In this document: positions 51,231-59,765 of the stretch, piece by piece
Position numbering within the stretch: the first letter of the stretch is position 1
Layout of the letters: every line of letters starts with the position of its first letter
Source: CAYGUK01 sp964352985
GTDB taxonomy: Bacteria > Pseudomonadota > Gammaproteobacteria > JAHCLG01
Direction of reading: 5' to 3'
Length of the DNA: 59,765 nt
Assembly (NCBI GenBank): GCA_964352985.1
Contig: CAYGUK010000007.1
Span: 1-59,765 of the forward strand
Program-made: the position numbers and the translations under genes
The notes under the pieces: generated by a model
Databases searched by the model: none
The model's input: only the letters and a program-made list of their open reading frames with translations
Told to the model about the DNA's origin: nothing

Positions 51231-52151
51231 TCAACATGCATTCCAATCAAAGGCTAATACATTTGAAATATGATTTAAGTTTAGCGCTAACATAATGAGT
51301 CTATCTATTCCCAATGCAACACCAGCGCAATCGGGTAAATCATCAAGTGTTTGTAAAAAATTTTCATCAAGCGGAATGAGTGGCAAATGATTTTTGGCTC
51401 GGGCATTATTGTCTTCTACAAATCTTTGGCGTTGAAGACTACTATTATTTAATTCGTGAAAACCATTGGCAAGTTCTATACCGCGCACATAAACTTCAAA
51501 ACGTTTTGCTACACCTTGCTCAATTTTTGCTAATGCTGCTTGAGTAGACGGATAATCATAAACAAACATAATTTCTCGGTTTTTTAATTGTGGCTCAATA
51601 CAATGCGTTAATAAAATATTTAACCAATCATCTTTTGATGATAAAACTAAATCGGCTACTTCATCTTTTAATTTATTTTTAACAAACCTCGTAAGTTCAA
51701 CTTCTGAAAGTTTAAAGGGATCGATTTCAGCATATTTTAAAAATAACGCTTGATAAGAAAGTCTTTCACTTTGTTTAAACGGTAAAATCAATGTTAGTAA
51801 TTCATTAACTTCATCCATGAGTTGATGCAAATCATAACCTACTCGATACCATTCTAAAATAGAAAATTCTGGATTATGATTTTGTCCACTTTCATCTTGA
51901 CGAAAAGATTTGGTGATTTGATATAAACTCATTTTATGTTTTGCAATTAAACGTTTCATATGAAACTCAGGTGATGTTTGCAAAAAATATTTTTTTTGTT
52001 GATACATTAAATCAAATGAATGAATGTTGGGATCAGGAATCGTGTAGGGCGACAATAATGGAGTATCAACAGCAATGACCTGACGCGCAGAAAAAAAATC
52101 TCTAATTTTTTGCAGTATTTCTGCGCGTTGGATTAAATCTTGTTTATTCAT
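51231..52151 (-). CDS. epmA: EF-P (R)-beta-lysine ligase EpmA
   Basis: Lysyl-tRNA synthetase-like enzyme lacking an anticodon-binding domain. It attaches (R)-beta-lysine to EF-P. The product is 307 residues (E. coli 325). Class II motifs are seen: FFSARQVIAVDTPLLSP, QTSPEFHMKRLIAKH, KSFRQDESGQNHNPEFSILEWY and GVALGIDRLIML. ATG 52151 lies within the end of efp (8-base overlap), coupling the modifier to its substrate; epmB is divergent next door. Confidence 0.93.
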   Translation of the reverse strand: MNKQDLIQRAEILQKIRDFFSARQVIAVDTPLLSPYTIPDPNIHSFDLMYQQKKYFLQTSPEFHMKRLIAKHKMSLYQITKSFRQDESGQNHNPEFSILEWYRVGYDLHQLMDEVNELLTLILPFKQSERLSYQALFLKYAEIDPFKLSEVELTRFVKNKLKDEVADLVLSSKDDWLNILLTHCIEPQLKNREIMFVYDYPSTQAALAKIEQGVAKRFEVYVRGIELANGFHELNNSSLQRQRFVEDNNARAKNHLPLIPLDENFLQTLDDLPDCAGVALGIDRLIMLALNLNHISNVLAFDWNAC

Positions 52152-52716
52152 CTTTAGCGCGAGAGACATATTCTCCGGTACGCGTGTCAATTTTAATTAA
52201 GTCATCTTGCTGAACAAATAAAGGGACTCTAACCACCGCACCCGTTTCAAGTGTTGCCGGCTTAGAACCACCCGATGCCGTATCGCCTTTTAAGCCAGGA
52301 TCGGATTCGACAATTTTTAAGATAACAAAATTAGGCGGTACGACTGATAATGGTGAGTTATTCCATAAAGTCATCACACACGTATCTTGCTCTTTTAACC
52401 AAGATCTAGCTTCGGCAACAATCGTTTCATTTGCGGCGTATTGTTCAAAAGAAGTGGGATTCATAAAATGCCATTCCGTGCCATCGTTATAAAGATATTG
52501 CACGTTAACATCCATCACATCCGCACCTTCAACAGATTCCCCTGATTTATAAGTGCGTTCGATGACGCGTCCCGTTTTTAAATTACGAATTTTTACACGA
52601 TTAAAGGCTTGGCCTTTACCAGGTTTAACGAATTCATTTTCAATAATTGAACAAGGGTCTCCATCAATCATTATTTTTAAGCCACTCTTGAATTCATTAG
52701 TAGAATATGTTGCCAT
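52144..52716 (-). CDS. efp: Elongation factor P
   Basis: Ribosome-binding factor that relieves stalling at polyproline. The product is 190 residues with three OB-like domains. The modified lysine is in FVKPGKGQAFNRVK (about residue 34), the right context for beta-lysylation. Other motifs are DVMDVNVQYLYNDG and GDTASGGSKPATLETG. ATG 52716 (MATYSTNEF) is the family start; the upstream extension overlaps epmB. Confidence 0.97.
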   Translation of the reverse strand: MATYSTNEFKSGLKIMIDGDPCSIIENEFVKPGKGQAFNRVKIRNLKTGRVIERTYKSGESVEGADVMDVNVQYLYNDGTEWHFMNPTSFEQYAANETIVAEARSWLKEQDTCVMTLWNNSPLSVVPPNFVILKIVESDPGLKGDTASGGSKPATLETGAVVRVPLFVQQDDLIKIDTRTGEYVSRAKDE

Positions 52717-52749
52717 GTGTTCCTCATTTAACGCTAAATATGATGGCAC

Positions 52750-53736
52750 ATGATACCCGAAACAAATGCATTTGTTGAGCAAAATCACTGGCAAAAATTG
52801 CTAAAACAAGGATTTAGAGATACGCATCAGTTATTAGATGCGCTAAATTTATCTCATTTGGATGAAATCCACACTCAATTCCCATTGCGCGTACCGCTGG
52901 GTTTTGTTGCTCGCATGCAACAAGGTGATGCTAATGATCCGTTATTATTACAAGTTTTACCTCAAGCACGAGAAAATACCTTTAGCCTAGGATATCAGCA
53001 AGATCCTGTTGGTGATAAAAGCAAAAGCCCAATGCCAGGTTTAATTCATAAATATCACGGTCGTGTGTTAATCACTGTAACTGGAAGTTGTGCGATTAAT
53101 TGCCGTTATTGTTTTCGGCGCCATTTTCCTTATTCAGATCATCGACCTGATTGGGACAAAATCATTGACTATATAAAAGGCGATCCATCGATTAAAGAAA
53201 TTATTTTTTCAGGTGGCGATCCTTTAATCGCCCCCGATTATTATTTTGAAAAAATAATAAAACAATTAGAATCGATTCCACATTTAACCACCTTACGCAT
53301 TCATTCACGATTACCAATTGTTTTGCCAGAGCGTTTGTGTGATGATTTTTTTGCTTGGTTTGCAAAGCCTAAATTAAAACCGGTTTTAGTGATTCACTGC
53401 AATCATCCCAATGAAATTAATGAGCACGTTAAATTATTTTTATTGAAAGCTAAAAACCATCATATTACTTTGTTAAATCAATCGGTGTTATTAAAAAATG
53501 TCAATGATGATGCCAATACCCTAAAAACATTAAGTGAAAAATTATTTGATTCAAGTGTCTTACCTTATTATTTACATCAATTAGATAAAGTACAAGGCGC
53601 CGCCCATTTTGCCGTTAACGATAATACAGCACATGAAATAATTCACCAACTTCGCCAACACTTACCTGGTTATTTAGTCCCAAAACTCGTGAGAGAAATT
53701 GCAGGTTGGGAATATAAAATGCCATTAGCACTTTAA
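52750..53736 (+). CDS. epmB: EF-P beta-lysylation protein EpmB (lysine 2,3-aminomutase-like)
   Basis: Radical SAM/PLP enzyme of 328 residues that converts (S)-alpha-lysine to (R)-beta-lysine for EF-P. The radical SAM cysteines are CAINCRYCFRRHF, followed by IKEIIFSGGDPLIAPD. The PLP Lys is expected in the C-terminal PYYLHQLDKVQGAAHF. It is divergent from efp with only 33 bases between start codons, so their promoters overlap. Confidence 0.95.
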   Translation: MIPETNAFVEQNHWQKLLKQGFRDTHQLLDALNLSHLDEIHTQFPLRVPLGFVARMQQGDANDPLLLQVLPQARENTFSLGYQQDPVGDKSKSPMPGLIHKYHGRVLITVTGSCAINCRYCFRRHFPYSDHRPDWDKIIDYIKGDPSIKEIIFSGGDPLIAPDYYFEKIIKQLESIPHLTTLRIHSRLPIVLPERLCDDFFAWFAKPKLKPVLVIHCNHPNEINEHVKLFLLKAKNHHITLLNQSVLLKNVNDDANTLKTLSEKLFDSSVLPYYLHQLDKVQGAAHFAVNDNTAHEIIHQLRQHLPGYLVPKLVREIAGWEYKMPLAL

Positions 53737-53762
53737 TCGGAAGTCATTCAAATGCGTGTAAT

Positions 53763-54245
53763 TTAAAATAATAATAATGGTCCTGTGGCATCAAAGCTTG
53801 CTTTAAATTGCGCATCATTTTCATATCTTAATCCAAGACAAAAATCACCTAATTTTCCACCGGGAATCATCGTTGCAGAATAATTAAGTAATGGTTTTTC
53901 CATTTCACATGCGCGGTTATACCAATCGATTATTTGCGATACAGTCACAACTTGTTTTGAAAACGTGTCAATCATTTCAATGGCTAACGCTAATTTATGA
54001 AAACGAAATTCAGGATCGCGAAATGAAGATGATTTTTCTAATCTTAAATTAATATATTCTTGCAACATTTGTATTATTTTCAATTGTTCATTTAATGCTG
54101 GCGATTTATATTTTAATGGCTCACCCACATTTTGCCAGGGCTGATTTGCAGAATCTCTACGCTGCCTGATGATATCGATATTGCCATCGCGATCGCATTT
54201 TTTAATTAATCTTTTTCTTGTCCCGTCAATAATGATTTCCATCAT
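53763..54245 (-). CDS. Hypothetical protein, 160 residues
   Basis: Soluble protein I do not recognise. The N-terminal part looks like beta strands (MEIIIDGTRKRLIKKCDRDG); the middle is helical (LNEQLKIIQMLQEYINLRL). There is no signal peptide or membrane segment. RBS GGAG is well placed before ATG 54245. It has a separate transcription unit, convergent with epmB. Confidence 0.5.
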   Translation of the reverse strand: MMEIIIDGTRKRLIKKCDRDGNIDIIRQRRDSANQPWQNVGEPLKYKSPALNEQLKIIQMLQEYINLRLEKSSSFRDPEFRFHKLALAIEMIDTFSKQVVTVSQIIDWYNRACEMEKPLLNYSATMIPGGKLGDFCLGLRYENDAQFKASFDATGPLLLF

Positions 54246-54346
54246 GCTAACTCCAAAAATAATTTATGATGCTAGCATAATTGATTATTATAAAATTGAT
54301 AATAGAGAAAAATAGAATGATATTAATAACAAAAGAGAAATAAGCT

Positions 54347-54784
54347 TTATAGCTGTAATAAATAAGTAACCGGTGCATCATTACAGAAGGTAATTTTCAT
54401 TTCACTTCCAAATTGACCTTTTGCAACTTTTGAATAAGTATTTTTTAAAGTGTCATGAAATTGATTAAACAAAGTCTCGCCAATTTCAGGTGCAATCGCA
54501 CTCGAGAAACTTGGCCGCATACCACGATTTGTATCAGCAGCAAGCGTAAATTGTGGGATCAGTAATACACCGCCTTCAATATTTTGCACATTTAAATTCA
54601 TTTTACCGGCAGTATCTGAAAATATTCGATAGCCTAAAATTCGTTCGACCATGCGTGGAATTTGTGTGGGGAGATCTTCTTTTTCAAACCCTAAAAAAAC
54701 TAAAATGCCCTGTGCTATTTCACCAATAATAGTGTTATCGACCATCACATTGGCAAAAGTCACTCGTTGCAATAATGCTTTCAT
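54347..54784 (-). CDS. dtd: D-aminoacyl-tRNA deacylase
   Basis: Chiral proofreading enzyme of 145 residues that hydrolyses D-aminoacyl-tRNA. It has MKALLQRVTFANVMV, GILVFLGFEKED, RILGYRIFSD, and PQFTLAADTNRGMRPSFS with the usual S/P-Q-F-T-L region. The Gly-cisPro motif that enforces D-selectivity, normally NDGPVT, reads NDAPVT here, an Ala for Gly change. It overlaps pip by 4 bases. Confidence 0.92.
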   Translation of the reverse strand: MKALLQRVTFANVMVDNTIIGEIAQGILVFLGFEKEDLPTQIPRMVERILGYRIFSDTAGKMNLNVQNIEGGVLLIPQFTLAADTNRGMRPSFSSAIAPEIGETLFNQFHDTLKNTYSKVAKGQFGSEMKITFCNDAPVTYLLQL

Positions 54785-55734
54785 GCCGCAGTGTGGCGTT
54801 GTGCCATGGATTTCGTGGCACGAACAACAGCATCAATAATGCCTAACTCAGAACATGAATGCCCTGCTTCACGAATAATATTTAATTGTGAAATCGGCCA
54901 AATTTTATGAAGGATCCACGCATTCTCGAGTGGACAAATCATATCGTAACGACCATGAATTATGATGCCTGGTATGTGATGAATTTTTTCGATGTTATCA
55001 ACTATTTCACTTTCTGATACAAAAAAATCATTTTTAAAATAATGACACTCAATTCTAGCTAAAGGTAATGCGCGCGTTGGCTCTGATAAAGATGTTAATA
55101 AATGTGGATTAGGATCAAGCGTAGAACAGCGCGTTTCCCATAGTACCCAATTTTTAGCCGCTTGCATTCTAGCTAAATCATCTTTACCAAAAAGTCGTTT
55201 ATGATATGCGCTGATTAAATCATGATGTTCATCTTCTGGAATTGAGCTGACAAAATCTTCCCAAAAATCGGGAAACACATTTCGCATTTGATCATTAAAC
55301 CAATCTTTGTCTTTTGCACGATTTAGAAAAACACCGCGTAAAATTAATCCCATCACCCGATCGGAATGCGCAATACTATAAAGCAGCGCTAAACTAGAAC
55401 CCCATGAACCACCAAACACAATCCATTTATCAATGTTTAATAATTCACGAATTGTTTCGATATCTTCAATTAATTTTTTTGTATTATTATTTTCAATATT
55501 GCCATGTGGTGTTGAACGCCCACAACCACGTTGATCAAAAATCACCATGCGATAAACATTGGGATCACAATAACGTCTATCGATTTCCGTGCACCCCATT
55601 CCCGGGCCACCGTGTAAAATTAAAATGGGTAACCCATCGGGTTCGCCGCATTCTTCTACATAAAGTTGATGCGCACCATCAACCACCAAACAATGTTTTT
55701 TATATGGCCTAATTGCCGGAAATAACGTTAACAT
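54781..55734 (-). CDS. pip: Proline iminopeptidase
   Basis: Alpha/beta hydrolase of 317 residues that releases N-terminal proline. The oxyanion region is LILHGGPGMG; the nucleophile Ser is in VFGGSWGSSLAL; the acid and His are expected near IIHGRYDMICP and EAGHSCSELG. DQRGCGRSTPH is typical of the family S33. It heads the pip-dtd operon. Confidence 0.94.
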   Translation of the reverse strand: MLTLFPAIRPYKKHCLVVDGAHQLYVEECGEPDGLPILILHGGPGMGCTEIDRRYCDPNVYRMVIFDQRGCGRSTPHGNIENNNTKKLIEDIETIRELLNIDKWIVFGGSWGSSLALLYSIAHSDRVMGLILRGVFLNRAKDKDWFNDQMRNVFPDFWEDFVSSIPEDEHHDLISAYHKRLFGKDDLARMQAAKNWVLWETRCSTLDPNPHLLTSLSEPTRALPLARIECHYFKNDFFVSESEIVDNIEKIHHIPGIIIHGRYDMICPLENAWILHKIWPISQLNIIREAGHSCSELGIIDAVVRATKSMAQRHTAA

Positions 55735-55806
55735 CCTAGATAAGATCCCCTTGTCATTAACAGTCGTACTATATCACAAATCACTAGTTTTTCTTATTAA
55801 CCACGT

Positions 55807-55812
55807 TATAAT
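55807..55812 (+). promoter_or_regulatory. -10 element of the ald promoter
   Basis: TATAAT in CCACGTTATAATGCG. The -35 is not clear. A short imperfect hairpin (GCATCACG / CGTGCATGC) lies in the leader, and CTGGAG precedes the start codon. Confidence 0.5.
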
Positions 55813-55878
55813 GCGCACAAATAAACTAGCGCATCACGTGTTGATTTCGTGCATGCAATTTTCATCTGGAGAAAATAA

Positions 55879-56997
55879 ATGTTAATTGGTGTCCCTAAGG
55901 AAATTAAAAATAGAGAATATCGTGTTGGCATGGTTCCAGCGAGTGTGCGAGAACTCATCCATCATGGTCATCGCATTTTAGTTGAAGCTGGCGCTGGCGA
56001 AGGAATTGGGATCACTAACGAACTTTATGTTGAAGCCGGTGCAACATTAGCGAAATCTGCGCAAGAGATTTTTGAAAAAGCAGATATGATTATCAAAGTA
56101 AAAGAACCACAACCGCATGAATGTAAAATGTTACGTGAAGGACAAGTTTTATTTACTTATCTTCATTTAGCACCCGATCTTGAACAAGCTGAATTATTAA
56201 TGAATTCAGGTTGCGCTGCGATTGCCTATGAAACTGTCACTGATCAATATGGTCGCTTACCCTTATTATCTCCGATGAGTGAAGTTGCTGGTCGTTTATC
56301 TATTCAAGCCGGCGCTCACTGCTTAGAAAAAGCCACTGGCGGTTTTGGAATTTTACTCGGTGGTGTGCCAGGTGTCGCGCCAGCAAAAGTCACCGTTATT
56401 GGTGGTGGTGTTGTTGGAACAAATGCCATTCGCATGGCGATGGGAATGGAAGCTTATGTCACGGTAATCGATACCTCATTAGCAAGACTTCAACAACTCG
56501 ATTTACAATTTGGTTCTAAACTCAATACCATTTTTGGTACCAAAGAAAGTATCGAAACCTATGTTTGTGATTCTGATCTTGTGGTTGGCGCCGTATTAGT
56601 GCCAGGCGCTGCTGCACCAAAATTAGTTTCTCGTGAAATGGTTAAAACCATGCGTAATGGTACGGTGATGGTGGATGTTGCCATTGATCAAGGCGGTTGT
56701 TTTGCAACCTCCAAACCAACAACACACGACGATCCAATTTATACTGTCGATGGTGTGTTACATTATTGCGTCACAAACATGCCAGGAAATGTGCCTCATA
56801 CTGCAACCTTTGCTTTAAATAATGCGACATTACCTTTTATTGTTGAATTAGCTGATAAAGGTTGCAAACAAGCTATATTAGATAATCCTCATTTAGCGAA
56901 TGGCTTAAATGTTTATAAAGGAAAATTAACTCATAGAGCTGTCGCTCACGCATTAGAAAAACAATATACACCGGCGATTGATGCGATTAATAGCTAA
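55879..56997 (+). CDS. ald: Alanine dehydrogenase
   Basis: NAD-dependent enzyme interconverting alanine and pyruvate plus ammonia. The product is 372 residues, the normal length. It opens MLIGVPKEIKNREYRVGM. The catalytic Lys lies in IIKVKEPQ and the His in FTYLHLAPD; the NAD motif is VIGGGVVGTNAIRMA; VDVAIDQGGC is conserved. It fits growth on amino acids. Its stop overlaps the convergent transglycosylase stop by 4 bases. Confidence 0.96.
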   Translation: MLIGVPKEIKNREYRVGMVPASVRELIHHGHRILVEAGAGEGIGITNELYVEAGATLAKSAQEIFEKADMIIKVKEPQPHECKMLREGQVLFTYLHLAPDLEQAELLMNSGCAAIAYETVTDQYGRLPLLSPMSEVAGRLSIQAGAHCLEKATGGFGILLGGVPGVAPAKVTVIGGGVVGTNAIRMAMGMEAYVTVIDTSLARLQQLDLQFGSKLNTIFGTKESIETYVCDSDLVVGAVLVPGAAAPKLVSREMVKTMRNGTVMVDVAIDQGGCFATSKPTTHDDPIYTVDGVLHYCVTNMPGNVPHTATFALNNATLPFIVELADKGCKQAILDNPHLANGLNVYKGKLTHRAVAHALEKQYTPAIDAINS

Positions 56998-57962
56998 TTA
57001 ACACGGTTCGCTAACAAGCCAACGCTTAGCGCATAAAAGGTCGAGTGATTCCAAGAATAAATCACATCGAAATTATCATCGTAAACAAGATAAGCTTGTT
57101 TACGATCACCGTTTGGAAAAAATAATGCAGCGCGCGCCCAACTGTGAGGTAAATGATAACCAGGTTTGGGTTTAATACCTTGGTGTAACCAATAATTTAC
57201 AGAATAATGTCTATAGCGATAACGCCAAGATGGATAATAATAACGTGGCACATCAACCGGAACAACAAATCCATGGGCATCGTTATAACCTAGGTAATGT
57301 AAATAGTTCGCCATGCTGGCAAAAATATCTTTATCATTTTGCCAAATATCTTTACGGCCATTATGATCATAATCAACAGCAAACTCTAAAAATGTTTCCG
57401 GCATAAATTGGCATTGCCCCATAGCACCGGCCCAAGATCCCTTCATCGATTTTAAATCGATTTCTCCACGATCAATAATTTTTAAAGCCGCCATTAATTG
57501 ATGACGAAACATATGTGAGCGCCGACTACGATAAGCCATAGTAATAAGCGTATCTATCTCCGGATAATCACCTTGTATTTTCCCGTAATTTGTTTCCAAT
57601 CCCCAAAGCGAAATAATAATACTTGCTGGCACATGATAACGTTGTGAAATGCGTTTAAGTAACAGTTTATGTCTGTGATTTAACAAACGTCCAACCGCGA
57701 TTCGATGCGATGTGACACTTTGTTGCATGTAATCGTTAAAAGTTAATCTGGTTGGATGAACAACTTTGGCATGTTTCACTTTATGGTAAAGTAATTTTAC
57801 GTTACCAAAAGCCAAGTTAATGGTTTTGTTTGACACGCCTTCATGTCGTGCTTCACGTTTTAATGATTCAACAAATTGATAAAAACGAGTGGAGTAAGCA
57901 TAACTTTCTGAAATAAAAAGACTTAAAATACAAAAAACAAAAATCCATTTGATCATTTTCAT
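56994..57962 (-). CDS. Lytic murein transglycosylase, MltB family
   Basis: Exported 322-residue peptidoglycan lyase. The signal peptide is about 22 residues (IKWIFVFCILSLFISESYA). The SLT_2 domain has catalytic Glu in SLWGLETNYGKIQGDYPEIDTL, GSWAGAMGQCQFMPETFLEFAVDYDHNGRKDIW in pieces, and SMANYLHYLGY. No lipobox is seen, so it is probably soluble in the periplasm. It acts in wall turnover or in placing envelope machines. Confidence 0.9.
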   Translation of the reverse strand: MKMIKWIFVFCILSLFISESYAYSTRFYQFVESLKREARHEGVSNKTINLAFGNVKLLYHKVKHAKVVHPTRLTFNDYMQQSVTSHRIAVGRLLNHRHKLLLKRISQRYHVPASIIISLWGLETNYGKIQGDYPEIDTLITMAYRSRRSHMFRHQLMAALKIIDRGEIDLKSMKGSWAGAMGQCQFMPETFLEFAVDYDHNGRKDIWQNDKDIFASMANYLHYLGYNDAHGFVVPVDVPRYYYPSWRYRYRHYSVNYWLHQGIKPKPGYHLPHSWARAALFFPNGDRKQAYLVYDDNFDVIYSWNHSTFYALSVGLLANRVN

Positions 57963-58044
57963 ATTTTATTACCAAAGTGCTGCGTTACGAATCTGACAGA
58001 ATTATATCGTTAAATAGATAGCAATTGTCAATGTCTTTTTGCAA

Positions 58045-59721
58045 TTAACTTTTTTCAGATTGTTCTGTTCCTAAAATACGTTGCCGACGTAAAATAAGAT
58101 TAGCATTACTAATATTAGGTAAGGTATTAGATTCTACATTGACTTCAACTTTTGTTAACCATTGTTGCATGTTTTTATCAAAATTTTGAATGAGTTGGTT
58201 GACTTTATTGAGGAACAATTCAAAATTTTGTTTCGTTTCATTACAGTAAACTAAATCTTGATTTATTTTTTTATTAAATCTTGCTCTTAATTTAAGACAC
58301 CATGTTCCATGCCTGTTTAGTTTTTCACAGGCGAGATGATGTTTCACTTTCGCGTTATCTAATGCCATGATTAAAGAATGAATGTTTATCGCATAGACAT
58401 CATCCAGTCTTGAATGTTGCAAATCTTTGGAACGCCACATTAAATAACAATGATCACACTTAATTCGCAAACTCGCATTTGATGCTTTAGCATATCTGGC
58501 ATAATAAGAAAAATTTTGTTCCATTAAGTTAGAGAGCCATTGCTCATATTTCAATATTTTTGTTAATAGAATTTCACATTGTTCATGTTCTTTAAAATTA
58601 ACAAATTGTTGCCGAATTGATTTTAATATTCCTGACATGAAAATTTGCATAGTCAAACTATCATAACCACTATCAATATAAGTTAAATAAATTTGTTGAA
58701 CTTTATGTAAACTAGATATCAATTTTTCACGATCATATTTCTCATCAGAGGTGTAATCATTACAATCTTCGTTGGTGTGTTTATTTAAATAAGCTTTGTT
58801 TGCTTTTTTATAATATTGCACCTGGTTCGTTAAATCATTAAATAATAATTGTGATGGGCATTCTTTAATAATTGTCAAAATTTGTTTTTGCTCAGACGAT
58901 AATGAAATTCTAACCATTGTATTTTTATTATTAATAATTGCTTCCAATTGAACAATAAAATCTTGCACTTCTTGCAAACATAAATATCTTCCTTCTAATT
59001 CTTTTACTCTGGCGAGCATGTCAGAAGATGATACTTTTTTTTCAGACGCCCCTTCTAGATTGTTCGAGCTCATTTCGTCAAAGGGGTAATGCGCTGTAAT
59101 ATCGTGATATTGATTAATATAATTATTATTACGTTTTAATAGTGTTTGTAAAAGCGTCATGTGAGATTGAAAAAACCGTAGATTATTTTTATAAAATGAC
59201 TCACGCATCTCAACCAATTCAAGGGCAAACTTTATGTGATTGGTCAAAATCGAATTTTCGGCATATCGATTTTTAGCTTGATTTAAATAATGCTTCATTT
59301 GTTGCAATAATTGAAATTTACATGAAAATGATTGGTTGATATTTTTTAATAACTCGGCGAAATTATGATGAGCCAAATTTAAATTATCTTGATATAAATT
59401 CATCGCATCAATTAAGCGATCATTGCTATTAACCGAATACAACGCTCGTGGAATATAATTAATATATTGTGATACCAATTGCTTACAGTCAACCAGTACA
59501 TTTAAATCATCCAACGATTGTTTTTTATGCGTAGCATATTGCTTTGTGGCTTCTAGCGCTGATGTTAATTGTGGCAACTCATTTTCGTTATTAATTAACC
59601 ATTGTTCGGTACTTTGAGAAAAAAGATTAATGCTGTTTAATAAGTTTTTTTGTTTTATTACAAATTGGAAAAATCGACTTCCTAAACGTTGTATTAATAC
59701 GTTTGAAGTTTGCTGTAACAT
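58045..59721 (-). CDS. Large helical/coiled-coil hypothetical protein
   Basis: A 558-residue protein almost entirely made of amphipathic helices, rich in Leu, Gln, Asn and Lys; I do not recognise it. There is no signal peptide or strong membrane helix. A single Cys-His motif (IKCDHCYLMW) lies around residue 422, possibly a metal site. The tail is RRQRILGTEQSEKS. Size, composition and lack of any known domain fit an effector or structural coiled coil, but nothing confirms this. Confidence 0.5.
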   Translation of the reverse strand: MLQQTSNVLIQRLGSRFFQFVIKQKNLLNSINLFSQSTEQWLINNENELPQLTSALEATKQYATHKKQSLDDLNVLVDCKQLVSQYINYIPRALYSVNSNDRLIDAMNLYQDNLNLAHHNFAELLKNINQSFSCKFQLLQQMKHYLNQAKNRYAENSILTNHIKFALELVEMRESFYKNNLRFFQSHMTLLQTLLKRNNNYINQYHDITAHYPFDEMSSNNLEGASEKKVSSSDMLARVKELEGRYLCLQEVQDFIVQLEAIINNKNTMVRISLSSEQKQILTIIKECPSQLLFNDLTNQVQYYKKANKAYLNKHTNEDCNDYTSDEKYDREKLISSLHKVQQIYLTYIDSGYDSLTMQIFMSGILKSIRQQFVNFKEHEQCEILLTKILKYEQWLSNLMEQNFSYYARYAKASNASLRIKCDHCYLMWRSKDLQHSRLDDVYAINIHSLIMALDNAKVKHHLACEKLNRHGTWCLKLRARFNKKINQDLVYCNETKQNFELFLNKVNQLIQNFDKNMQQWLTKVEVNVESNTLPNISNANLILRRQRILGTEQSEKS

Positions 59722-59765
59722 TTTATTTTTAAAGATTCTCGTTGTTTCCGATAATAATAAAATAC

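Noticed and set aside
1..59765. CRISPR array, insertion sequence, prophage or integrase island
   Set aside because: No regularly spaced repeats, transposase or integrase motifs, or tRNA-flanked direct repeats were seen in the window.

Overview
The window is chromosomal DNA from an AT-rich gammaproteobacterium. The best match is an amoeba- or host-associated member of the Legionellales (Legionella/Coxiella relatives); the genus cannot be fixed from sequence alone. The grounds are gammaproteobacterial gene orders (ygfB-pepP-ubiH-ubiI opposite zapA-6S RNA-fau; rsgA-psd; efp beside epmA and epmB), a SUF-only Fe-S operon, a DsbA with an FKBP-like N-terminal dimerisation region of the Legionella DsbA2/Coxiella Com1 kind, a SET-domain protein, an HU protein with a histone-H1-like tail, and many unrecognised proteins of the sort that are often Dot/Icm effectors in this order. 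I saw no rRNA, tRNA, insertion sequence, prophage or CRISPR array. Two 10-N scaffold gaps interrupt genes (lysR and ygfB).

Layout. 0.3-1.8 kb: nudE and mdh. 2.4-5.7 kb: a four-gene operon of receiver proteins with no kinase of its own. 5.9-6.8 kb: dsbA2-like gene. 7.0-10.9 kb: an unknown gene, a gap-interrupted LysR regulator, a collapsed MFS pseudogene and a receiver-histidine kinase. 10.9-15.7 kb: dgkA, then the glycine cleavage operon gcvT-gcvH-gcvPA-gcvPB. 15.9-20.7 kb: a VOC protein, several unknown (some secreted or membrane-active looking) proteins and a persulfide dioxygenase. 20.8-27.0 kb: ubiquinone hydroxylases, pepP, ygfB, and opposite them a ZapB-like gene, zapA, 6S RNA, fau and an EVE protein. 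28-30.2 kb: kbl-tdh. 30.3-34 kb: HU, cca, rsgA, psd. 34-37.4 kb: two transporters and a LuxR-type regulator. 37.6-42 kb: unknown proteins, a Dph6-like/SET pair, a PhnD-like binding protein and a Q/N-rich small protein. 42.1-48.5 kb: the SUF operon. 48.6-50.7 kb: an H-NOX nitric oxide sensor with its histidine kinase. 50.7-59.7 kb: lipoprotein, EF-P and its beta-lysylation enzymes, dtd, pip, ald, a lytic transglycosylase and a long coiled-coil protein.

How the genes work together. Threonine catabolism (Tdh, Kbl) makes glycine, the glycine cleavage system turns glycine into one-carbon folate units, and Fau recycles 5-formyl-THF. SufB/C/D/S/U/T with an Rrf2 regulator builds Fe-S clusters, but sufS carries two in-frame TAA codons. 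The signalling genes are the most unusual content. The H-NOX/kinase pair and the separate receiver-kinase have very similar kinase domains, and the orphan receiver array at 2.4-5.7 kb (Xis-like HTH-REC, REC-PAS, pseudo-REC-PAS-dead GGDEF, REC-PAS) is the obvious candidate partner set. That would make a branched NO-responsive phosphorelay ending in one DNA-binding protein and otherwise in non-catalytic outputs.
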